DNA of 60,792 nucleotides from Selenomonas sp. Lineage in GTDB: Bacteria > Bacillota_C > Negativicutes > Selenomonadales > Selenomonadaceae. The stretch lies in assembly GCF_024693525.1 (NCBI RefSeq), contig NZ_JAILKR010000123.1, positions 1 to 60,792 of the forward strand. Direction: 5' to 3'. Shown here in pieces: positions 8,396-16,278 of this stretch; position 1 is the first letter of the stretch, and the number at the start of each line of letters is the position of its first letter. Under the pieces are notes generated by a model. The model saw nothing but the letters and a program-made list of their open reading frames with translations, did no database searches and had not been told where the DNA came from. The position numbers and the translations under genes were made by a program.

Positions 8396-10450
8396 ATGGA
8401 AACAAATCAGTATATGGAAATGTTTTTGGATGAATCACATGAACATTTACAGTCTTTGAATGAAGGCTTGCTGAGTTTGGAAGAAAATTCAGAGGATGTA
8501 TCAGTTGTCAATGATATTTTCCGTAATGCACATACGCTAAAAGGTATGTCGGCAACTATGGGATACAATAAAATTGCCGAACTTACCCATGAAATGGAAG
8601 ATGTTCTTGATCTGATTCGCAAAGAGCAGTTAAAGCTGGATGAGGACATCATTGATACATTGTTTAAATGTTTGGATTCCCTGGAACAGATGATTAACAG
8701 CGTTGCGGATGGTGAATCGGAAGATGTTGTCGATGTTTCCGATTTGGTGGCAAAACTCAGTGCTATCTCCAAAGGAGAGCCAGCACCGGCAGCTGCATCA
8801 GCAGCACCGGCTGCCGCTGAAAAAACGGCAGCAGCGCCGAGTGCGGGAATTGAGCTAACCGACGTAGACCGCGACGTGCTGCGTCAGGCTAAGGAAGGTG
8901 GCTTGCTGGGGATTCATGTACAGGTTACCCTGTCGGAAACCTGCCTGCTGAAATCAGCACGTTCCTATATGGTTATGAATGCTCTCGATGAGCTCGGTGA
9001 TGTAATCAAATCCGTTCCGCCGGCAGAAGCTTTGGAACAGGAAAAATTTGATCATTCCTTTGATGTATTGGTGGTAACGGCTTCTGACACCAAGGCAGTT
9101 GAGGAAGCTTTGAGCAGCATTTCGGAAATTGACAAGCTGGTTGTTGAGCTCGTTGATCCGGAGGCACCAGCTGCAGCAAAACCAGCAGCTGAGGAGAAGA
9201 AGGCAGCTCCGGCGCCGGCTCCAGCAGCTGCACCAGCTGCTGCAAAACCGGCAGCAGCCAAGAAAGCACCGGCAAAACCGGCAGCACCGAAAAAAGCGCA
9301 TCAGAGTCAGTCCGTTCGCGTTGATATCGACAAACTCGATACGCTGATGAACCTCATGGGTGAGCTGGTTATCAATAAAGTACGTCTGGAGCAGATTGGT
9401 CAGACTCATCGCTTGGCAGAACTTACGGAAACCTTGGAGCAGATGGACCGCGTAACCACGGACTTGCAGAACATCGTCATGAAGGTCCGCATGGTCCCGG
9501 TTAGTGCAGTCTTTAACCGTTTCCCGCGTATGGTACGCGATGTATCGAAGGAACTCAACAAAGAAATCAATCTTACCATCGAAGGTGAGGAGACAGAGCT
9601 TGACCGTACGGTTATCGACGAAATCGGCGATCCGATTATGCATTTGCTGCGCAACTCTCTTGACCATGGTGTTGAGCATCCGGATGAGCGTGAAGCCAAA
9701 GGCAAACCGCGTACTGGTGAGGTCGGACTCATTGCTCGTCATGAAGGTAACAACGTGGTTATCATGGTTACCGACGATGGTGCAGGTATTCCGGCTGAGA
9801 AGATTCGTAAAAAAGCAGTTGAGAAGGGCATGATTACCCAGGAAGAGGCTGACAAGCTTGATGATGCAGATGCAGTTCGCCTGATTTTCCTGCCAGGTTT
9901 CTCAACGGCAGAGCAAATTACGGATATTTCCGGCCGTGGCGTAGGGATGGACGTTGTTCGCAGCAAGATTGAATCCCTTTCGGGACATGTCGATGTTGAG
10001 ACGAAGGTCGATGAAGGTTCGGTATTCAAGATTAAACTGCCGCTGACGCTGGCTATCATCCAGGCTATGCTGGTTAAGGTACAGGAAGAGATGTATGCAA
10101 TTCCTCTTGGCTCGATTGATAGTACGATTAACATTCAGCCAGAGGATATTAAGACGGTAAGGAATAAGGAAGTTATTGTCCTGCGCGGGGAAATCATCCC
10201 AATTATCCGCATGGAAGAGACGTTGCAGGTACCGCACGTCAAGGATTCGGATGAAATTTTTGTCGTAGTTGTCCATGCCGGCGAGGCTAAAGCAGGTATT
10301 GTGGTTGACAATCTGATTGGACAGCAAGAAATCGTTATCAAGACGCTTGGCAACCTGTTTGCAGGTCTCAAGATGTTCTCCGGTGCGACGGTTCTCGGCG
10401 ATGGCCGTGTGGCTTTGATCCTGGATGTCGCTACGATGATGCAGCAGTAA
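8396..10450 (+). CDS. cheA: Chemotaxis histidine kinase CheA
   Basis: A 684-residue CheA with all domains. P1 Hpt carries the phosphorylated His at residue 46 (NAHTLKGM), and the P2-like response-regulator docking region spans about 155-255. The P3 dimerisation helices follow (IDKLDTLMNLMGELVINK), then P4 HATPase with the N box (LLRNSLDHG), G1 (DDGAGI) and G2 (GRGVGMDVV), and the C-terminal P5 CheW-like domain. Two linkers, at about 125-155 and 262-303, are almost pure Ala/Pro/Lys. CheA transfers phosphate to CheB and to a CheY that is not encoded here. An SD of AGGGGGA precedes the ATG. Confidence 0.97.
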   Translation: METNQYMEMFLDESHEHLQSLNEGLLSLEENSEDVSVVNDIFRNAHTLKGMSATMGYNKIAELTHEMEDVLDLIRKEQLKLDEDIIDTLFKCLDSLEQMINSVADGESEDVVDVSDLVAKLSAISKGEPAPAAASAAPAAAEKTAAAPSAGIELTDVDRDVLRQAKEGGLLGIHVQVTLSETCLLKSARSYMVMNALDELGDVIKSVPPAEALEQEKFDHSFDVLVVTASDTKAVEEALSSISEIDKLVVELVDPEAPAAAKPAAEEKKAAPAPAPAAAPAAAKPAAAKKAPAKPAAPKKAHQSQSVRVDIDKLDTLMNLMGELVINKVRLEQIGQTHRLAELTETLEQMDRVTTDLQNIVMKVRMVPVSAVFNRFPRMVRDVSKELNKEINLTIEGEETELDRTVIDEIGDPIMHLLRNSLDHGVEHPDEREAKGKPRTGEVGLIARHEGNNVVIMVTDDGAGIPAEKIRKKAVEKGMITQEEADKLDDADAVRLIFLPGFSTAEQITDISGRGVGMDVVRSKIESLSGHVDVETKVDEGSVFKIKLPLTLAIIQAMLVKVQEEMYAIPLGSIDSTINIQPEDIKTVRNKEVIVLRGEIIPIIRMEETLQVPHVKDSDEIFVVVVHAGEAKAGIVVDNLIGQQEIVIKTLGNLFAGLKMFSGATVLGDGRVALILDVATMMQQ

Positions 10451-10465
10451 GAGGAGGTAGCTGAG

Positions 10466-10933
10466 ATGGCAAATGAAGAGAATATGAATGAGATGGATGA
10501 AGGCAGACAGGTAGTAGCCTTCAAACTTCGCGATGAGGAGTATGGTGTAAGCATCCTGAATGTCCAGGAAATTCGTAACCTCACGGATATTACGCGCGTT
10601 CCCTTTTCCGCTGACTTCATCAAGGGTGTTATCAATCTCCGCGGCTCCGTGTTGCCGGTTATTGATTTGAAGAAACGCCTTGGCTTAGCGGAGACTCCCT
10701 ATACGGATGATACGCGTATTGTAACCGTGAATATCGATGACCTTCATGTGGGAATGCTGGTAGATGCCGTAACGGAAGTTCTGACCATTGACAGCAAGCC
10801 GGTAGATACGAAAAAGGCAATCAATGACAAGAGCGGTTCTCGTTTCCTAAGTGGGATTGGCAATGTTGATGGCCGTCTGATTATCATGCTGAATCTTGAA
10901 GAGATTATTGGCAACGTTGGTGACGGCAAATAA
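10466..10933 (+). CDS. cheW: Chemotaxis coupling protein CheW
   Basis: A 155-residue single CheW domain. It contains VVAFKLRDEEYGVSI at the N-terminus, the FIKGVINLRGSVLPVIDL core and the C-terminal IIMLNLEEI. CheW bridges chemoreceptors to the P5 domain of CheA in the polar array. The ATG follows an AGGAGGT site 15 bases after the cheA stop. The stop is followed by a large hairpin before cheC. Confidence 0.96.
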   Translation: MANEENMNEMDEGRQVVAFKLRDEEYGVSILNVQEIRNLTDITRVPFSADFIKGVINLRGSVLPVIDLKKRLGLAETPYTDDTRIVTVNIDDLHVGMLVDAVTEVLTIDSKPVDTKKAINDKSGSRFLSGIGNVDGRLIIMLNLEEIIGNVGDGK

Positions 10934-10948
10934 TTTGAGTATATCAGG

Positions 10949-10980
10949 GGAATAGGGCGTGCCTAGGCACGTCCCATTCC
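10949..10980 (+). promoter_or_regulatory. Intercistronic hairpin between cheW and cheC
   Basis: Near-perfect inverted repeat with 15-base arms (10949-10963 and 10966-10980) and a TA at the tip; the core pairs GGGCGTGCC with GGCACGTCCC. No T run follows, so it is not an ordinary terminator, and the cheC SD comes about 10 bases later. A role in mRNA processing or in protecting the upstream cheA-cheW message is inferred. Confidence 0.6.
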
Positions 10981-11001
10981 TGTAAAAAGAGGGGTCCAAC
11001 T

Positions 11002-11616
11002 ATGACAGATGAATTGAATCTTTCCGCGAACCAGCTTGACGCTCTGCGGGAAATCGGCAATGTTGGTGCCGGCAACTCAGCCACGGCTCTGTCGCAGGTA
11101 ATCAATCGCCGGATTGACATGAATGTGCCGAAAGTGGCGTTGGTTCCGTTGGAAGCTGTACCAGATCTGGTTGGTGGACCGGATGCTGTAGTTGTTGGTA
11201 TCTTTTTGCGTGTATACGGTAAAGCACCAAGCAACATCTTATTCCTGCTTCCACAGAAAAGTGCTTTCTATCTGGTTGACACGCTCATGGGCAAACCGCA
11301 TGGCTCAACCACGAGTCTCGATTTTATGGATGAGTCTGCGCTCATGGAAATCGGCAACATTTTATCCGGTGCCTATCTGAATGCATTTTTCACGTTCACC
11401 AAGATTACCATGCTGCCGTCTATTCCCGCCTTGGCAATGGATATGGCAGGGGCAATCCTGAATGTTGTATTGGCTCAGTTGGGGCAGATGGGTGACCAGG
11501 CTCTGGTTATCGAGACGGAATTCCTTTCCGAGGACGATGGGATTAATGGTCAGTTCTTCCTGGTTCCGGATCCGGGTTCCCTGAATACGATTATTGACGC
11601 GGTGGGAGTTGAGTAA
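11002..11616 (+). CDS. cheC: CheY-P phosphatase CheC
   Basis: A 204-residue CheC/CheX/FliY family protein. It has the two pseudo-symmetric active-site helices of two-site CheC proteins: LREIGNVGAGN (residues 13-23) and ALMEIGNILSG (about 113-123). Each has the acidic-x3-E-x2-N pattern and is followed by a conserved Pro. CheC dephosphorylates CheY-P and binds CheD, and the interaction feeds back on receptor deamidation. The next gene is cheD, starting one base after the cheC stop, which fits that pairing. Confidence 0.93.
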   Translation: MTDELNLSANQLDALREIGNVGAGNSATALSQVINRRIDMNVPKVALVPLEAVPDLVGGPDAVVVGIFLRVYGKAPSNILFLLPQKSAFYLVDTLMGKPHGSTTSLDFMDESALMEIGNILSGAYLNAFFTFTKITMLPSIPALAMDMAGAILNVVLAQLGQMGDQALVIETEFLSEDDGINGQFFLVPDPGSLNTIIDAVGVE

Positions 11617-11617
11617 A

Positions 11618-12103
11618 ATGGCAGATCTTATCCGAGTCGGCATGGCTGATTACAAAGTAGGCCAGGCGCCGTCCACAATCATCAGCTATGGTCTCGGCTC
11701 CTGTATCGGCATTTCTCTGTATGATCCACAGGCTAAAGTAGGGGGGCTTCTGCATATCATGCTGCCGGACAGCACACAAGCGCGTCCAACGGATAATCCG
11801 GCAAAGTTTGCAGACACGGGACTTCCGCTGATGCTCAAGGATGTATTGGCATTAGGAGCATCCCGTTCCCGTTTGGTAGCGAAAATTGCTGGTGGAGCGC
11901 AGATGTTTGCTTTTGCGAATGCTACGGATATCATGAGAGTTGGTGCACGCAATGCCGAAGCCGCCAAGAAAATCCTCAAGGATCTCAATATCCGGTTGAT
12001 TGCTGAGGATACAGGAGGTACTTATGGACGCACGGTTTCCATCAATATGGAAGACGGTGTCTATAAGGTCAAGACCATTGATAAAGGTGAAAAAGAAATT
12101 TAA
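11618..12103 (+). CDS. cheD: Chemoreceptor glutamine deamidase CheD
   Basis: A 161-residue CheD. The catalytic Cys lies in GLGSCIGISLYD (about residues 24-35) and the His in GGLLHIMLPDS. CheD deamidates glutamines on chemoreceptors and exchanges between receptors and CheC according to CheY-P level. The ATG at 11618 is chosen over an in-frame ATG at 11594 inside cheC because MADLIRVGMADYKV matches the family N-terminus and starts right after the cheC stop (TAAAATG). Confidence 0.94.
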   Translation: MADLIRVGMADYKVGQAPSTIISYGLGSCIGISLYDPQAKVGGLLHIMLPDSTQARPTDNPAKFADTGLPLMLKDVLALGASRSRLVAKIAGGAQMFAFANATDIMRVGARNAEAAKKILKDLNIRLIAEDTGGTYGRTVSINMEDGVYKVKTIDKGEKEI

Positions 12104-12134
12104 TCATGTTTATGCAATTAGTAGGTGAAGCAGC

Positions 12135-12521
12135 TTGTTCAAATTAGGTATGTCGTTAGTTTTTGCATTTATTTCCGCTATGGTTATTGCTTTGGCGGGA
12201 TTAGTCAGTGACGTACGCCTGATGACGGTGCTGCTACGCAGTCTGGTAGGCTTTCTGGTTGCTGGTGCCGTCGTCTGGTTGGTGGCTTTTGTTTTAGAAG
12301 CTAAAGAACTGGTAGGCTTTGATAAAAATCTGGAGCTCATGGAAAATCCGGAAGGAGAAGAACCAAAGAGTCCGGAGGAATACGAAGCTGAGGATGAAGC
12401 GGCGGCAGCAGAGGCAGAAGCCCCGTCGGCGGAAATGCAAACAAGTGATGAAGATAATGCGGATTTTCAGCCGCTGACATCAAATAACCTCAAACATATG
12501 GAGGCGCCATCGGATAATTGA
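12135..12521 (+). CDS. Small membrane protein of unknown function in the flagellar operon
   Basis: I do not recognise this 128-residue protein. Residues about 5-25 and 33-53 are hydrophobic and predict two membrane helices. The rest (65-128) is an acidic, probably disordered tail rich in Glu, Ala and Ser (EGEEPKSPEEYEAEDEAAAAEAEAP). The start is TTG at 12135 with AGGTGAAG five bases upstream; ATG 12150 is an alternative. It sits between cheD and fliA on the same strand with normal operon spacing, so a motility-related role is likely but unproven. The stop codon lies within a hairpin. Confidence 0.75.
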   Translation: MFKLGMSLVFAFISAMVIALAGLVSDVRLMTVLLRSLVGFLVAGAVVWLVAFVLEAKELVGFDKNLELMENPEGEEPKSPEEYEAEDEAAAAEAEAPSAEMQTSDEDNADFQPLTSNNLKHMEAPSDN

Positions 12522-12527
12522 TGGCGC
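12504..12527 (+). promoter_or_regulatory. Hairpin spanning the stop codon upstream of fliA
   Basis: Perfect 8-base inverted repeat GCGCCATC/GATGGCGC (12504-12511 and 12520-12527) that contains the TGA of the preceding gene in and next to its arms. There is no T tract. It lies about 65 bases before fliA and could influence read-through into, or processing around, the sigma factor gene (inferred). Confidence 0.45.
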
Positions 12528-12591
12528 AGCTCCTGTTCTCAATCAATAAACATCGAATCGGAATTACTTAGGATGGGAGGAGGTCGTTCCA

Positions 12592-13359
12592 ATGGATTCT
12601 AGGGGACAGAACCAAGATGAAAATTTGGCCGATATTACTTCCCTTTGGCATAGTTATTTGGACAATAAATCAATCGAGCTTCGCAACCAGTTGGCAGAGC
12701 ATTATCTTCCACTGGTAAAGATGGTGGCAGGGCGTTTGGCAATCAGTCTTCCGTCCCATGTGGATCGGGACGATTTGCTATCAAGTGGATTTTTTGGTTT
12801 GCTTGATGCAATCGACCGTTATGACATGGAGCGGAAAAACAAGTTTGAGACCTACGCTGGTGTTCGAATCCGGGGCGCGATGCTCGATTATTTGCGGTCC
12901 AAGGATTGGCTGCCGGTGGCGATACGGCAAAAAATCCGTCGCTATGAGCAGACGGTTTATGAACTCGAGAATCGTCTGGGACGTCCGGCAAATGATGAGG
13001 AGTTAGCGGAAGAACTAGGGGTTAGTGCAAAAGAATTGCAAAGCCTGGAGAGTCAAATCAGTGTAGCCACTGTGATTCCACTAGATGATTATCTGCGGAC
13101 AGATACTCCTGCATCAAGTGAGGCAGGTCCGACAGAACGGCTGGAAAAGGCCGAACTTAGGGATACTTTGGCAGCGGCGATAGACCGGCTGCCGGAAAAA
13201 GAAAAAAAGGTTGTAGCACTTTACTACTACGAAGAAATGACTTTGAAAGAAATCAGTTTGATCCTTCAATTATCAGAGGCCAGAATATCGCAGCTGCACA
13301 CAAAAGCAGTTTTTCGTTTACGCGGTTACTTGGCTCGCATGAAGGCAAGCTTGGTATAG
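12592..13359 (+). CDS. fliA: Flagellar sigma factor FliA (sigma-28/SigD)
   Basis: A 255-residue sigma-70 family factor of the FliA/WhiG group. Region 2 is at about 25-100 (LVKMVAGRLA, DLLSSGFFGLLDAIDRYD, FETYAGVRIRGAMLDYLR), region 3 at 105-165, and region 4 at 195-250, where the helix-turn-helix reads MTLKEISLILQLSEARISQL. It directs RNA polymerase to late flagellar and chemotaxis promoters and is normally held by the anti-sigma factor FlgM, which is not in the window. The start follows a strong GGGAGGAGG site. Confidence 0.96.
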   Translation: MDSRGQNQDENLADITSLWHSYLDNKSIELRNQLAEHYLPLVKMVAGRLAISLPSHVDRDDLLSSGFFGLLDAIDRYDMERKNKFETYAGVRIRGAMLDYLRSKDWLPVAIRQKIRRYEQTVYELENRLGRPANDEELAEELGVSAKELQSLESQISVATVIPLDDYLRTDTPASSEAGPTERLEKAELRDTLAAAIDRLPEKEKKVVALYYYEEMTLKEISLILQLSEARISQLHTKAVFRLRGYLARMKASLV

Positions 13360-13386
13360 CGATTTTCAGCCTGGGGGGGACGTATC

Positions 13387-15054
13387 ATGGATGACCAGAC
13401 ATTGCGCCCGGCAGTAGGCAGCAAAGAAGCAGGCTACCTGTGTGAATTTCGGGAAGATGGTGTCTATTTGACGATTTATCCTGATGCTGCTGATGGCCTT
13501 TTATTTGAACTTTCGGATATCCGCCAGATTTTGCACGATAATGGTGTTATCGATTATGATATCATCACGCTTTCACAGATTGTACGAGAGGCTTCAGGAG
13601 AGTCGAAAAAATTAGCAGACTGTTATATATCATCGGAGGAAGCGGCGAATCTATCGCTTCAGGATGAAGGAATCACTCAGGAAGAGAACGAGGCAGAGGC
13701 TGAAGCCGGTCTTATTGTTGATGTCAGCCGGGACCGCATGACGGTAACCATTCGCTACGACACGAAGATTGGCAAGAGGCTTCCATCCGTTGACACGGTA
13801 CGGGCTGCGTTGGCCGACCACAATATCGTCTTTGGCATTGACGATGAAGCGATTCGTGTTGGTGTAGAGAGTTTGAACCCCTTTGTAGCCGCAACGGGGA
13901 AACCGCCGAAAAATGGGGAAAATGCCCGGATTGAGCGCCATTTCGATTTGGGGGTTAAAGGACGCCCCAAGGTCGACCAATACGATCGGGTTGATTTCAA
14001 AGATATGAATCTATTCGTACTGGCTAAGAAAGGTGACTTGCTGGCGGTGCGTATTCCTCAGACGGAAGGAGAGGCAGGCCGTGATGTTTATGGCATGGAA
14101 GTGCCAGCGAAAAACGGCAAGCCAATTCCTATCCCCCAGGGGAAGAATACGGAAATTTCCGGTGAGAATGATTTGATTGCCTCTATTGATGGTCAGATTG
14201 TGGATAGTGGCAAGAAGATTACTATTGACCCCCATTTGCTAATTCAAGGCAGTGTTGATGTGGGAACCGGAAATATCGACTTCATGGGCAGTGTAGAAAT
14301 CAAGGGCAATGTTGAAGCCGGCTTTGTCGTCAAAGCTACTGGTGACATCGAGATTGGTGGTATGGTCAGTGGCGGTGATGTCGAGGGCCGTAACGTCTAT
14401 ATCCAGGGCGGCGTAAACGGGATGAATCGCGGAAAAGTCAAGGCTCGGGAGGATGTCCGGGCTGCTTTTGCGGAAAATGCTGTGATAGAAAGTGAGCGGG
14501 ATATTTATATCCAGGATGTGGCACTTCATTCCAATATCAGTGCGGGGAAACGTATTTTCCTTGAAGATAAACGCGGGATGATTACAGGCGGCTTGGTGGA
14601 GGCTGGCGAAGAGATTCGTTGCAAGATTGTCGGCAATACGGCATTTGTGGTAACTCGCTTGGCCGTGGGGGTCAATCCGCAGCTGCAAAAGCGCTATCGG
14701 GAACTCTGTCAGGAATACAAAGATTCCAAACAGCGTCTCAAGCAAATCACCCAGATGCTCAACACTTTGGGGAAGATTGATATTAGCCGCTTGCCTCAGG
14801 AGCGCATCAATCAAATCAATGCGTTGACTCGTTCCCAGTTCCCCTTAGCTGGCAAAATTAAGCGCGATGAAAAAGAGATTTTAGCTATCGAGACAGAACT
14901 CAATATGATGCAGAATGGTAAAATTCGCGTCAGTGATACCGTTTATCCGGGGGTAAGGATATCCATCAATTCAGTTATGATGAATGTACAGTCGGAAATT
15001 AAGCGGGCAACCCTGGCGGTGAAAAACGATCGTGTAGATATTGGGCCCTATTAA
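13387..15054 (+). CDS. fapA: Flagellar assembly protein A family (FapA, DUF342)
   Basis: A 555-residue DUF342 protein. The N-terminal half is mixed alpha/beta. The middle (about 275-430) is a repetitive right-handed beta-helix in which IKGNVEAGFVVKATGDIEI-type turns recur. The C-terminal part (about 430-500) is a coiled coil (YRELCQEYKDSKQRLKQI). FapA-like proteins affect polar localisation and assembly of flagella in other bacteria, but the biochemical role is unclear. It lies 27 bases after fliA in the same operon, and AGCCTGGGGGG provides the SD. Confidence 0.85.
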   Translation: MDDQTLRPAVGSKEAGYLCEFREDGVYLTIYPDAADGLLFELSDIRQILHDNGVIDYDIITLSQIVREASGESKKLADCYISSEEAANLSLQDEGITQEENEAEAEAGLIVDVSRDRMTVTIRYDTKIGKRLPSVDTVRAALADHNIVFGIDDEAIRVGVESLNPFVAATGKPPKNGENARIERHFDLGVKGRPKVDQYDRVDFKDMNLFVLAKKGDLLAVRIPQTEGEAGRDVYGMEVPAKNGKPIPIPQGKNTEISGENDLIASIDGQIVDSGKKITIDPHLLIQGSVDVGTGNIDFMGSVEIKGNVEAGFVVKATGDIEIGGMVSGGDVEGRNVYIQGGVNGMNRGKVKAREDVRAAFAENAVIESERDIYIQDVALHSNISAGKRIFLEDKRGMITGGLVEAGEEIRCKIVGNTAFVVTRLAVGVNPQLQKRYRELCQEYKDSKQRLKQITQMLNTLGKIDISRLPQERINQINALTRSQFPLAGKIKRDEKEILAIETELNMMQNGKIRVSDTVYPGVRISINSVMMNVQSEIKRATLAVKNDRVDIGPY

Positions 15055-15092
15055 GAGATATAAGTGGCGGTATTGAGAAAGAAGGATTCCTC

Positions 15093-15428
15093 ATGGATAT
15101 AACGCCGATGAGCCTGCAAATGATGGTGCCGCGTGCTGCTGATGCGGCGCAGGTACAGCATAATCTCAATCAGGCTAATGCCATGCAGTCTGATTTCCAG
15201 GCAATACAACAAAAAGAAGACGACAAGCTGAAACAGGAACAGGTACGGGCAAAGGATAATCCGGAAGACGGCCGCATCAAGGACGACCCGGAGCGCCAGC
15301 AAAAACACGGCGGACAGGGGTATGGTTCTAAGCATCAGGCCAGTTCCTCTGAAGAAGAAAAAGCGCCGGAGCCTGTTAAATATGCCAAGGATCCCTCCAG
15401 GGGGAATCTTTTGGATATTAGCTTTTAG
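15093..15428 (+). CDS. Hydrophilic protein of unknown function at the end of the flagellar operon
   Basis: A 111-residue polar protein I cannot assign to a named family. The first 45 residues (MDITPMSLQMMVPRAADAAQ, then Gln/Asn-rich) look helical. The remainder is highly charged and low complexity (KQEQVRAKDNPEDGRIKDDPE) and ends in a hydrophobic NLLDISF tail. No signal peptide or membrane segment is visible. The ATG follows AAGAAGG. Spacing to fapA (38 bases) and to the next gene (18 bases) indicates co-transcription. The short hydrophobic tail could be a docking peptide, which is speculative. Confidence 0.7.
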   Translation: MDITPMSLQMMVPRAADAAQVQHNLNQANAMQSDFQAIQQKEDDKLKQEQVRAKDNPEDGRIKDDPERQQKHGGQGYGSKHQASSSEEEKAPEPVKYAKDPSRGNLLDISF

Positions 15429-15446
15429 GAGGCATTTTTTTCCACT

Positions 15447-16232
15447 ATGGTCAATACGTTAGGTTCACTTATTATAGTTGGTTTTATCCTGGTGATGGGG
15501 GCTAGATGGCTTTCTAGGCGGCAGCAGGGTTCCTGGGATGAAGAGGAACTGGTGGATTCTGCGAATCAACTTAAAGCCGAAATCGAGCGATCAGCTGATG
15601 CAGTAATCAAGCGGATGGGAAGTCATATCAGTCATTTGGAGCAGCTATTGCAGCAGGCTGAAGCCCGTAACCGTGAGCTAGAGGCGCAGCTATTGGAAGC
15701 TCGTCAGCTTTCCCTGTCGTTAGAGCAGCAGGGGCGTCAGCTCGATGATCGGATTATGGCCGCTAAACAGATGGCCCAGGAGTTGTCGGTACGTTGGCAG
15801 AATCCGCCGGTTATGCCGATGATGGCACCGGCGCCGCTGGCGCCAGCGGCTATGGCACAACAGCCGTCGATGATGCAGCCGCCAGCTGCACCCGTTGAAC
15901 GTGTCGATGCACAGGATTTTGCCGCTGTTCTGCAAAAATCCATCCAGCGGGAGGAGCAGGAACTTCATGCTCCCCATGTTATGGGGGAACATCAGGCTGC
16001 CGGTTTAGCTGAGGCTATGAACCACCGTGTGACTGAGGCAGAAGAAGAGCCTGTTAAGACAGAAGATGTTTCTGATGTGGAAGAGCCGGAAGAGGGGATG
16101 TCCCAGAATGCCGCTAAGGCAAGGGCTTTGCTGCTTAGCGGCTATTCGGTAGAAGAAACAGCTCGTGAGACGGGAATCGGCAAAGGGGCCATTGAACTTC
16201 TTCGTGAGATGAATCGCCGAGACTTGGAATAA
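15447..16232 (+). CDS. Membrane-anchored coiled-coil protein, DUF6115-like
   Basis: A 261-residue protein with one N-terminal membrane helix (about 5-22). A long coiled coil follows at about 35-110 (LEQLLQQAEARNRELEAQLLE), then a Met/Pro/Ala-rich linker (118-150), an acidic stretch, and a C-terminal 35-residue helical module (ARALLLSGYSVEETARETGI). The C-terminal module resembles the small helix-turn-helix-like end of DUF6115 proteins found next to flagellar genes in Firmicutes. Its function is unknown. The stop is followed directly by a strong terminator, so this is the last gene of the motility operon. Confidence 0.75.
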   Translation: MVNTLGSLIIVGFILVMGARWLSRRQQGSWDEEELVDSANQLKAEIERSADAVIKRMGSHISHLEQLLQQAEARNRELEAQLLEARQLSLSLEQQGRQLDDRIMAAKQMAQELSVRWQNPPVMPMMAPAPLAPAAMAQQPSMMQPPAAPVERVDAQDFAAVLQKSIQREEQELHAPHVMGEHQAAGLAEAMNHRVTEAEEEPVKTEDVSDVEEPEEGMSQNAAKARALLLSGYSVEETARETGIGKGAIELLREMNRRDLE

Positions 16233-16272
16233 AAAACAGGCTATGACAAAAGCGCTTGTCATAGCCTGTTTT
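16233..16272. terminator. Bidirectional rho-independent terminator, flagellar operon/trpD
   Basis: Perfect 17-base arms (16233-16249 and 16256-16272) around a 6-base loop, with A run on one side and T run on the other. It can therefore stop transcription from the motility operon and from trpD, which converge here. Confidence 0.93.
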
Positions 16273-16278
16273 CGTATG

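Noticed and set aside
9150..9300. Repetitive DNA in cheA considered as a tandem-repeat or CRISPR-like element
   Set aside because: The repeats are in-frame Ala/Pro/Lys codons of a protein linker, with no regular repeat-spacer structure.
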